This document shows positions 25,501-36,700 of a DNA stretch of 64,000 nt, one piece after another. How positions within the stretch are numbered: position 1 is the stretch's first letter; every line of letters starts with the position of its first letter. Under the pieces are notes generated by a model, which was not told the origin of the DNA, did not search any database, and saw nothing but the letters and a program-made list of their open reading frames with translations. The translations under genes and the position numbers were made by a program. Location of the stretch: assembly GCF_965363235.1 (NCBI RefSeq), contig NC_134850.1, forward strand, positions 37,320,602 through 37,384,601. Reading direction: 5' to 3'. Origin of the DNA: Mytilus galloprovincialis (lineage: Eukaryota > Mollusca > Bivalvia > Mytilida > Mytilidae).

Positions 25501-26620
25501 CGGTACTTTTCTATCAAATTCATGTATTTGGTTTTGATGTTATATTTGTTATTCTCATCGGATTTTTCTAATGCTTAGTCCGTTTCTGTGTGTGTTACAT
25601 TTTAATGTTGTGTCGTTGTTCTCCTCTTATATTTAATGCGTTTCCCTCAGTTTTGGTTTGTTATCCCAATTTGTTTTTTGTCCATATATTTACGAGTTTT
25701 TAACAGCGCTATACTACTGTTGCCTTTATTTAAAGAAATTTATTCACTATTCTGGGAGCTGCACATTTTTGCATACATTTTTGATATTTTATAGTGTGTT
25801 TTTCTATGTTGTGATGTTATACTATGGTTTCAGAAAAGGGAGAATGTTTGGTACCATTAAAACGTTTAATCCCGCTGCAAATGTTTGCATCTGTCCCAAG
25901 TCAGGAATCTGATGTACAGTAGTTGTCGTTTGTTTATGTAGTTCATACGTGTGTCTCGTTTCTCGTTTTTATATAGAATAGACCGTCGATTTCCCGTTTG
26001 AATTGTTTTACATTACTAATTTTTGGGGCCTTTTATAGCTTGTGGTTCGGTGTGAGCCAATGCTCCGTGTTGAAGGCTGTACCTTAACCTACAATGATTT
26101 ACTTTTATAAATTGTTATTTGGATGGAGAGTTGTCTCATTGGCACTCATACCACATCTTCCTATATCTATGAAGTTCAAACTTAAATACACAGTAGAATA
26201 TCGAAACTTTACGTATTTTTTCAGTGAAATGAACTACATCGTAACAGTATTTAGACCCGTAGACCACATGCAGTCAACGTTTACTTATAGATGTTAAACG
26301 TTGGAATATTTTCTTTCCATTGACATAACAAGTGTAGTTTCTAACTTGTTTTATTAATTTAATTTTCATTTATTAATTTTCTAGTTAATGATGTATCTGA
26401 TATGGTCTGCATTCAGGGAAACAATGACAATACCATTAAGACTTACAGATTCGATAACGATACGGAAATGACGTATTTCAACTGGAACACAGCTTCATCA
26501 CAACCGGAAAATGATTGGAATAAACATTACATAATGATGGTCAAGACCTACAATTATCTATGGCATGATATTCAAGAGCAAAGAATAGATCTAAAGTGTG
26601 CTTATATTTGTGAAAAATGA
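22507..26620 (+). CDS. Lectin B: secreted PAN/apple-like plus C-type lectin domain protein, three exons
   Basis: Exons are 22507-22855, 24046-24240 and 26385-26620, giving 259 aa. Sites are g|gtacgt, tttag|a, g|gtaagc and ctag|t, with phase-1 introns exactly as in lectin A. The open frame starts at a TTG (22492), so the ATG at 22507 is preferred. The hydrophobic N-terminus (residues about 7-26) is probably a signal peptide. A PAN/apple-like module at about 30-112 has C62, C66, C72 and C84. The CTLD spans 125-259 (C125, C140, C158, C190, then two Cys near the end before E-K). The sugar-site motif is Q221-P-E223 instead of QPD, and the W of lectin A residue 183 is M188. Ligand choice may therefore differ from lectin A (inference). 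It lacks the Ser/Thr linker of lectin A. Confidence 0.87.
23075..23275 (-). repeat. R1 repeat in lectin B intron 1
   Basis: Reverse R1 with 'tctgagcgtcactgattagt' and 'gacgaaacacacgtctgg'. Confidence 0.7.
23525..23840 (-). repeat. R2 and R3 repeats in lectin B intron 1
   Basis: R2 (23525-23615) and R3 (23690-23840, 'ggtatgattgtcaatgaaac', 'acggccttcaacaatgagta') both lie in reverse orientation. Confidence 0.7.
25060..25210 (-). repeat. R1 repeat in lectin B intron 2
   Basis: 'gggcgtcactgagaagtctt' and 'gacgaggcgcgtttttggcg'. A plus-strand R2 piece follows at 25315-25395. Confidence 0.65.
25845..26165 (+). repeat. R6 fragment followed by R3 in lectin B intron 2
   Basis: R6 core 'cgtttaatcccgctgcaaat', then R3 from 'accgtcgatttcccgtttga' to 'gttgtctcattggcactcat'. 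The R3 end sits about 220 bases before the last exon. Confidence 0.7.
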
Positions 26621-29430
26621 ATAAAACTGAAACAGAAATAGGGAGGATAATGCCATATTTGAAATATACATATGCGTTAAACATGTCCAGTTACTTGTAA
26701 AATTTGCAATTTATGTTAATGCATTTGATTTATATTAGTGACTTGAAGCTATATTCCATTGCCACATTATATATCCTTGTTAATGATTGTTAATGATTCG
26801 GGTGAGTCGTTCTACCATCCACTCTGATTTCCATAATGCTGTTGCCCTCATTGATACTGCTAATAGACAAGTTTTTGTATAAGGTAATCAAAGAAAATTA
26901 AAATGAGATAGAGAACAATGAAATAAATCAAATAGATTTTCTATCAATCAACGCAAAGATATATTAAAAGCATATGTTCCTTCATAACATTTTGTCAGTA
27001 CTAAGTTAGACTGTCAAATCACAAAAAAGAACTCCCAGGAAGTTTCAAAACGGAAAGTCCCTAATCAAATGGCAAAATCAACAGCTCTGAAAAGTAGGGG
27101 GCTGTTTATTGAATAAAGAACACTTTAAGCTATACATTTGCTTAATAACACAGGTATGCATTCTATCATTCTGCCATTTCAACATATATGTTACAACAAC
27201 ATGTACAGTAATGAATAGCATATTGAATATTTGGATAATGTGTAAAATTACAATAAAATATTTAATGTGTAATATTAAGACTTTTTAATGTTCAAATTCC
27301 AGGGAGCTTAATATAGATCAAAATTGACCCTGCAAGTGAAAGAAATCCGTGGAAATTAACAATACCACATAAATACAGCGCAACGTAATTATACATTCTC
27401 TGCAATCGAAATTTTATGTTACCAAAAATGAAATTAGTTAACGTTTTTTCTCCTGTTAGTAAATCGTATCAGTGTGTATTGCGTTGACACGGAACAACAA
27501 AAAAAAAATACTTGTTATATGTCAACAAGTTAAAAATATCGTACTGCAAGTAATATAAGTCCACATTCTCTATCATGCCTTTTTAAAAATTCAGATACCT
27601 TCCATATCGATTTATTTCCCTAGGAACCACGTGGTAATAAGTAACAACTGGATTTCAGTCGTTGATGAAGCGTGGTGATCTACAATGTTAATTCTGCAAA
27701 AGGTGTAGTTTTCAATATAAATTTTAATGACATAGATAAATTAACATATATACTCAACACAATTTCACACATTCAGGTAAATAAGCTAGGATCCTTTTTA
27801 AAACAGTCTATTGAACTGAGGACAGGGGACTCTTAAAATATTTACTTTTATTGTGTATATAAATGATCTTGTTGTTATTTTTATTTTCTTTTTGTTATGT
27901 TGTGTCACAACTATAAGTATGTAGTTTTATGACTATAAAGATTTGAATTTGAATTTGAATATACTCGAATTATCGTTTCATATTAACCTAGTAGTACTTA
28001 CATTAACATTCAAAAAATCTGTTTTTGCTGCTTTGATCGCTGAAACAAAGAAAAAACGCTTCCGAGAGAATAAAAATACTTGAATGTCAATTCTGGTGAC
28101 TACAAATCATTTCGACCAATTTGGATCTCATATGATTGAAACAAATTGAGGCTGTAGTTAACTTAAGTCCAAATCTCATAAATCGATTAACGAGACCAAC
28201 CGAAAGTAATACACAAAAAACGTAGGGAACTGCATGATTTTCAAAAGGAGCGAGAAAAAGCGCACCGACAGAGTAAGTGTCTGCTGCTATACATATACAT
28301 ATACGCCCGGATATGTTAACGAATAAAATATCACTAAAATGAGGAAACTTTGAAAGTAAATTTTAAATTTATAATTTGCATAAATTTCTAGTTTCAAGGG
28401 GAAACACATACAATTTGTATGATCCTGTCCTTATCCAGGAGCTCGTTTTTCAGTGATTGTCTGTTGTTCGTGTTGTTTATAAGTTTGTTTTTGTTGCACT
28501 TCAGTGTTTTTGTTATTCGGTTGATTTCCTCTTACATTTGATGTGTTTCCCTGGGTGTAAGTTTGTAACCCGGATTTGGTTTCTATAACCGATTGATTAT
28601 ATGGTCATTTTATAAGTTTCCTGTTAACAATTTTTTTTTCGAAAACTAAGGATTTTCTTATTACAGGCATAGATTACCATAGCCGTATTTGGCTAATTAC
28701 TAGAATTTTGGGTACTCAATGTTCTTTAACTTTGTAATTGTTAGGTTTTATAACTATTTTTATCTGGGCGTTACTGATGAGTCTTGTGTAGACGAAACGC
28801 GCGCCTGGTATATTGAATTATAATCCTGGTACTATTGATGACTTTTGAACAAAGGTATACTACTGTTGCCTTTAATCATAACTGTTTCTCCCTTTTTTAT
28901 ATAAAGATGAGTCGTGTGTTTGTCTGATTGACTTGTTTTTCACTAGTAATATTTAGCCGTTTATAGCTTGCTGTTTAGTGTGAGCCTCGGCTTTGTGTTG
29001 AAGGCCGTACTTTGACCTATAAACAGCTTTGCACATACATTTACAGTAAGAGAAAATGAATGTCGCGGACAATTGTTAACCTTCCCTTCAATTTATATTC
29101 CAAATAAAAATTACACGTTATTTCGGGTCTTCTATAAAAGAGGGACGAAAGATACCAAAGGGACAGTCAAACTCATAAATCTAAAACAAACTGACAACGC
29201 CATGGCTAAAAATGAAAAAGACAAACAAACAACAGCACACACGACACAACATAGAAAACTAAAGAATAAACAACATATATAATGCATATATAACCTTTTA
29301 GTTTTGACATATTGTGAAGGACTCCTGTGACAAAACGGCTTCATAAATAATACCTTAACCTTATATCTGGAGTATTTGGATATGACAATATGTTCCTAAA
29401 TTGATGATTTTGTTTAATATACATCTTATG
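26621..29430. other. Intergenic between lectin B and the second lectin locus
   Basis: No exon seen. Repeats are an R2 fragment (27020-27095, -), R1 (28655-28840, -), R3 (28905-29045, +) and R4 (29135-29285, -). 27100-28600 is AT-rich and shows nothing I can name. Confidence 0.5.
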
Positions 29431-29438
29431 TAGGATTT

Positions 29439-29979
29439 AATAATGTCCCCATGAAAAAATGTCCACTGGACACATTTTCATAGTAGAAACTGTCCATGGA
29501 CAATATTTACTTATTCAAATGTGTCCTGTACACAATTTTCTATGAAAATATGTCCTCAGGTATGAAAAAGTATCCATGACATTATCCACTTCCATAATAT
29601 TGTCCAGGGAGGGGGGCATTTTTTCGCAGGACATTGTGTCCGCCAGGGCATTTTTTTATATGATTGAATGATATCCATTGCCTTGTTATTACTGACAGCA
29701 TTTTAACTTTTAATTGCTAATTTTAAATAATTGTTACATTGACATAGAGTTGTCTCAATGGCACTCATACCATCCTTATCTTCATATTTACAAAAATGTA
29801 TTATTATATACTAAAACTCAAATAGTAACAGATGCTGTACAGTATTATTTCCCTTGAAGGACACACTTTAATGACATTTACTACAAAAATGTGTTCTGTA
29901 GATGGACCATATTTCATAGCTGTTGCTGTAAAATGCTGTCCACTTAGGAGACAATATTTCATGGCAATGGACATTATTT
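29439..29979 (+). mobile_element. R5 foldback element, full copy, plus orientation
   Basis: Starts AATAATGTCC and ends with its complement GGACATTATT. The interior repeats short modules around 'tgtcca' and 'ggaca', such as 'gtccatggacaatattt' and 'atgtcctca'. A short R3-tail piece lies in the middle (29740-29785). The same 540-bp element stands inverted at 39519-40062, and partial copies are at 30225-30440 and 36760-36855. It looks like a non-autonomous DNA element of composite origin. It ends 725 bases before the type II lectin exon. Confidence 0.7.
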
Positions 29980-30224
29980 ATTTTGAATTGCCTTCTTCTT
30001 TGACATAATAAATATAGTAAAGTCCTTCAGATTTAATTTTTACACTTCCTTCTTATTGTTATTCTTTCAATGTCATTACCATTTGCTGGAAATTTCTTAG
30101 AACTTAATTTTTTCTATATTTACTTCCATCCATTATTTGTTGGTTTACATTTGTATATCAATCAATTTCGCATTAATCCTTCAGATTTTAACTAAAATTC
30201 AAGTATAATAAAACATTTTAATGA

Positions 30225-30440
30225 CCTTAGTATTACTTCCCTTGGAGGACACAATTTAATAGCAACTACTATGAAAATTTGTCCTGTGGGTGGACACTAT
30301 TTTATATCTTTTGCAGTAAAATCTGTCCATTTGAGGGACACCATTCCATAGCAATGGACATTATTAAATACCAAAATTCTATGAAAAACCGTCCTCATGG
30401 ACACTTTTTAACAGGACACTATTATTTCTTACACTTACAG
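30225..30440 (+). mobile_element. R5 element, partial copy
   Basis: Shares 'tggaggacacaattta', 'gcaatggacattattaaata' and 'tcctcatggacacttttt' with the other R5 copies. It ends 264 bases before the ATG at 30704. Confidence 0.6.
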
Positions 30441-30703
30441 AATTTGATGAAATAGACTTAGGCAGAAAGTATAATAAATTACTTTTCGATTTTCTATTTC
30501 CCCCCGATATTTAAAAAATGAATTAAAAATAAACAACTACACAATCATATGTGAATTATGATTTCTAATTGCCTTCTTCCTTCCGTATTGCGTTTTCATT
30601 TATATATTATATATTATTGTGGAACAAAGCTTTTTCTGTAGAGTCAGAGCTAGCATGTCATCAATTGGTGCTGTTTAATTTACATTCGTTCTTAATCTAT
30701 GCA

Positions 30704-33700
30704 ATGGGAACGCATATCAACCCAGTTTTCAGCGGAGGTATTTTAAAATTTGAAATCTCTCAACGACCAGACCAAGAACATTTGTATCCTCAACAACACC
30801 GAAGTACTTTCAAAAATGCCATTGAAGGATGGAAATTTCGATGTATTTTGATTATGTCTGTAGTTATTATTGGATTAGTCACGGCTGTGTACTATGGTAC
30901 TAAAAACTTTAGCAGTGGAAAACTTTTGCATATGACAGATACTATTAAAGGTAAGAACGTATTGAAAAATTACCTTATCTATCTATGTATCAACAAAATC
31001 ATACTTTTTATAGTAAGTGTCCTAATCACATTATGCTTCAATTGGTTTAGAGTTTTTTAATTAATGAAAATAAAAAAGAATGTCGTCACAAAATTTACCA
31101 TTTACATAGTTATGCCTCTAAAGACATTGTCTTGCATACAGGATGGCAAACACATATAGTACACGCTGGACAAAAAAAATAGGCGAGTCCGTGCTTATGA
31201 TTCTAGGGTTTAAAGCTGCTTTTGACTTCTTCGGGTATCAACATTAAATACAATTATTTTCTTACCATTACTCGGACTTCTCTTCAACTATGCGTTAGTT
31301 GTGCGTTTGTTTTTTCTATATTGGCTAGAGGTATAGGGGAGGGTTGAGTTCTCATAAAAACATTTAACGTTTAACCCCGTCGCATTTTTGCGCCTGTCAC
31401 AAGTCAGGAGCCTCTGGCCTTTGTTAGTCTTATATGATTTTTAATTTTAGTTTCTTGGATATGATTATTAATTATTATGGCATCCACTATCACTTAACTA
31501 GTAACAAATTTGTTTAGGGGCCAGCTGAAGGACTCCTCAGGGTGAGGGAGTTTCTTGCTGCATTGAAGACCCATTGGTTGCCTTCGACTTTTGTCTGCTC
31601 TATGGTCGGGTTGTTGTCACTTTGACACATTCCCCATTTCCATTCTCAATTTTGATTTTATTCAACATAATACGTTATTTTTATTTGCTATAACAGCAAC
31701 ATAGTGTCATTCTGAAATCAAAATTCATTTCGAAATGAAATGTAACATTCATGATGACATGAGCTTTCACAATAAAGTGCACAGGTTAATAAAATGAAAT
31801 CTTTAAAGAAAATCGTGTTTTAAGGATCCTTTCGAAAAACTGTTATATAAGTATTTCTTTAAGTAATGTTATATGGTTGTAAAAGCGTTGACCATGCGTA
31901 CATTTTTTTTAGAATGAAGCAGACAACATGTACTTCATTTAACGCTTTTACACCCCAATTAATTTACAAAAAGAAGCATTCAATTCTTATATTTTTTTAA
32001 TGGAAACTCTTAACTCGTTGTATCGCTGAATTTTATCATAATTTCACCTCTTTTAATTTGTCGTTTACAATGTATATTCGAAAATTGATTTGAGGAGAAA
32101 TCGACGTGTTTATTACATCATGTTTCTTCTAAGAAATTCAGTCGCTTGTTTTGTATAGTTTATAATTTGTGCGAACATCCACTGGTTTGTCTTTTATAGA
32201 TACATTACCATTTCACAATCATTCAACTGCATTTTATGATTTTAATCTACAACGTGTATACTATTAATCAGAGGTATAATCGTTTTCCGATATTGGATTT
32301 TAATCTATACTTCCTATAAGGAAGAGAACGATTTCATTGAGCAGCAACTCCTCTAAAACCATTCATAGTCGGAAATATTTGTGATATGACGTACTTGTTT
32401 TTTTTTGTACTTTGAAACAATATTTTTTTTCAACAGAAAACGCTAATTAATGAATACGTACACCGCCAATTACCAGTGTCTTATACGCTTTCGCCCATGC
32501 TCAGTCGACGTACTGCACCCTCGACTGCACATGCTACACCTGTTACCTAATATGTGCATTTTTTTTCTGTAAGGCACACTACCTTTCGGTGTATTTGGAA
32601 TTAAAATTTTGCTATATCCACGGGTCATAATCACACCTTAACTGCGTCAGTATATAGGGATTGACACTACTAAATTATATCATTGGGAAAAACATTTATA
32701 TCTACAAGGAGTTTATGGTTGCATTAAGAAAACTAGGAATGGTTAGAACAGAAAGATTTGAAGCAGAGAAAACTGTGTGAACCTTATAATCAGCATGACT
32801 TTATCAAACGACAATACGAATACTAAAAATCAAGGCAAAAATTAAGGCGTAGTTACTTTAAATCAATCACGAACCCGCGATGTCGAGGGTGACGTGTGTT
32901 CTGGTATATTCTAATATAGACAATAATTTTAATCATAAAAAGACATCATAACAAGAACTTAAATACAAGACTAATAGCAACAATGGATATGCGGAAGTTC
33001 CTTTTAAACGAACCAAAGCTTAACTAGTGTATCCTCTTTATAAATTGTGCCGTAGGTTTCGGAATTTTTATCATTTTCTTATACAGGGAAGAGTCATGGG
33101 CGAAGACGACGTACGACGAACAACAAAATATTTTGGGATCATCTCCGGTTTAGGTTGCACTTTGTAAATACAGCTGTTTCTCATACCACTCTTCTTTTGG
33201 GGAGATTTAGAATATTCATAGAAAATTAATTTTGTTTACATACTGGTTCCCAGTTCTGATCTGTAGATTGCATCTCATAAAGACATAACGTGTGAATATT
33301 GTTTATATTGAAATCTATGGTAACCCTTCAGTTGAGGTAGGGATGGTTAAGAAATTTAGCATATAAACGTTGAAAACATTGCGCACAGCCGTACATTTTG
33401 ACCTTTGAAAAAAATAGAAGTGCATATTCTAGGATATGATTTTTTTTAAACTTCATAGTAAAAGTGGTAAAGTTTCAGCTGTAAAGGGAGTTCCTATGGG
33501 AAAATGCGTTGTCAATATTTACAGAAATGCAACCTTTATTGATTGTGGGAAAATAGTATATAATACTGATAAAATTTAAATATTCACAAAATTTAAACTT
33601 TTAGGAAAAAAACAAAGATTTGTATCATGAAATCTCCGACAACAGGAAACCTAAAAATTTGTCAAATGACATAAAATAATTAAACACACATGAATACAAA

Positions 33701-36700
33701 AACACATTAAAGAAACGAAGTAAAGAACTCGTAGTTACTGAAAGCTAGTTTGAATCAATCTCGTGTTGCTTATTCTTTAGTTTTCTATTTTGTGTCATGT
33801 GTACAATGTTTGTTTGTCTTTTTCATTTTTAGCCAAGGTGTTGTCAGTTTATTTTCGATTTATGAGTTTGACTGTCCCTCTGGACGACATTTTGAATGTT
33901 TTATATAGAAAATATACAGATTGCTTATCTGTTGTTGTTTTAGATGTCTCATCTTGACAGATTCTACAAGCGAGACTTTGTACTATGCTGTTTCCAGTGG
34001 CAGCGTTTGTGCGTCATTAAGTTTAAGGGGAACCTTTAATGGTAAATACATATATTTGGTTTGCAGTTGTATGAATATTAGCACATCTCTATATAGACCA
34101 TTCGGTCTTGCCGCCTAAGTCATTGTCAATTAATTAATCTATTATTATGGATTTAGTTTCTCTCTATCGATTTATGACTTTTAAACAGCAGTTTTCTAAT
34201 GTTGCCTTTATTCATAAGCGTTTCTCGCTTTTTATATATTGAATAGACCGTTGGTTTTCCTGTTTGCATTATTTTTCATCAGTAAATGTTTTTAGCTTGC
34301 TGTTTGGTCTGAGCCAAGGCTTTGGGCTTTGTGTTGCAGGCCGTACTTTGACCTATAATTTTCTACTTTTTACACATTGTGACTTGGATGAAACGTTGTC
34401 TCATGGCACTCATACCACATTTCCTTATTCATACATATTGTCATCTTTTAAAACATTATAAACAGAAGGTGAGATTTGTAACTCCGGATTTTGTACACTA
34501 CCTGTAGCTGGAAAATAAGCTCGGTATCATTTTTTTTGTTTATAATTTTTGAATAATGTGATAATACTACATTTTGCTGTATTTGGCACAGTTTTTTGGA
34601 ATTTTGAGCCCTCAATGCTCTTCACCTTTTTACTTGATTGGCTTTATAACCGTTGGTTTTCCAGTTTGGATAGAAAATGCTAGTCATTGTCCCTTTATAA
34701 CATGCAACCAAAACACCGCACTTTGACCTATAATGGTTTACTTTTACAAATTGTGACTTGGATGGAGAGTTGTCTCATTGGTAATCATACCACATCTTTG
34801 TATATCAATAGATTGCTTATCTGTTGTTTTGTGTGTGAGTGTGTGTGTGTGTGTGTTTTTTTGTATCATCTGGACGGAGTCAACAAACGAGACTTTACTA
34901 TGCTGTTTCAAGTGACGGCGTTTGTGATTTATTAAGTTTAAAGGGGAACATTAACTGGTAAATAGATTATATTTGGTATGTAGTTGTATATTTATTGACA
35001 CATTTAGTTTTTATAAAGATAACTCGGCCTTGCCGCCTTTGTCATTGTCTGTTGACTTTAAAACTTTGCATATACTAGTAGTTTCCATTCAAGGCTTTTG
35101 TACCTCAGAAATAGATTACCTTAGCTGTATTTGGCAAAACTTTTAGGAAATTTGGTCCTCAATGCTCTTCAACTTCGTACTTCATTTAACCTTTTAAACT
35201 TTTTTTGGATTCGAGCGTCACTGTTGAGTCCGTTTTGTGGACGAAACGCGCGTCTGGCATAAATAAAAAATTTAATCCTGGTATCTTTGATGAGTTTATT
35301 TAACGTTTGTGATTTGTATGTCAGTTTAAAGGGAATCGCTTCAGATAAGTTAATGATATTTTGTATGCAGTTATATAAACATTGGCATGGAGATTGTTTG
35401 TCATTGTACCCTCAATTCTGGCCAACTGACTTTACGAGTCTTGCATATATAGTTGCCATGTTTATGTTTTCGACTAAGTCAGTTTACATAATTTGACTTC
35501 CTCATCTTAAGTTTTGGTACGTTATTTGTCGTATTATTTTTCTTTGGCTTTTTACCTTTCTTTTTTGACAATGGTTTTACCAATCTTCAATTAAAAAAAT
35601 AAAGACATTTGCAACGGATTTTACAAAATTCGCTATTTTCGAACCACTTTAGTTATGTATATCATTTTCTGTCAAGTTTGTGCTATTTTCGGGTTTAACC
35701 AAACGGATACGTTAACGAGCGAGGGCTTTAAATAGAGCATTTGCATTAATCAAGTATTTGCTGCCGTATCCGAATCGACGTATCGTATAACACGTATATG
35801 AGGAAACGATAAATTAAGTCAAGTTGGTCCCGATGAAAATATTATATAATGCGTTTCATTCTAATTGAGATCGGGATAAAATCGTTATTGTAACAAATCT
35901 GTTCGATACGTATACGTCGATCCGTGCACGTATCCTGATACGTGAATAATGCAAATTCTCTAGAAGAGCATTTGCATTAAGTATTTGCTGGCGTATCCGA
36001 ATCGACGTATCGTGTAACACGTATATGAGGAAAAGATAAATTAAGTCAAGTTAGTCCCGATGAAAATATATAATGCATTAAATTTTAATTGAGATCGGGG
36101 TAAACTCATTATTGTAAACAAATCTGTTCGAAACGTATACGTGAATAATGCAAATGCTCTAATATATATAATGGCGACTTTGATGAATACGAATAAAAAT
36201 AATCGGAAAGTTAACGGATATCAATTGATCCGTTAGTTAATGTATGTTTTGTAAAAACCATTTTAAAGAATGTACAAAAAAAAAAAAAAAAAAAAAAATA
36301 TCTGTTTATAAGATAATTTCCTAAAAGAACATACATTACTAAGATGTTACACCAAAGTTTCCAGCAATTTGTATTCTTTTTAATATGAAATTCATCTGTT
36401 TTTTACAAAAAAACAAAACTAGTGGCATGTAAAGTTTATCTTAGTTTATTGTTTTCCATGCCGAAAACAAACGAAGCTATAGTTTTAAACTACATGCTCA
36501 GGACAGTCATGTTTTGATGTGTTATGCCATCAATAGACCAGTTACCCTTCCGGAGTCACCGAGATTATTCTTGATTTTTTAGGTTCATGTTGCTCCGTCT
36601 ATAGTTTTCTATTTTATTGTTTGTCGTTTGGTTGTGTTTGGACTTGGTTTACCATTTCATTGTTCCGTCTGATTACGACCCTTTAAGTTTTAATATCAAT

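Noticed and set aside
25658-25912. 84-codon plus-strand frame in lectin B intron 2
   Set aside because: It overlaps R6 and other dispersed repeat sequence.
30569-30703. Upstream extension of the type II exon to 30569
   Set aside because: It starts at TTG. The ATG at 30704 has strong context and gives a sensible cytoplasmic tail, although an upstream splice cannot be excluded.
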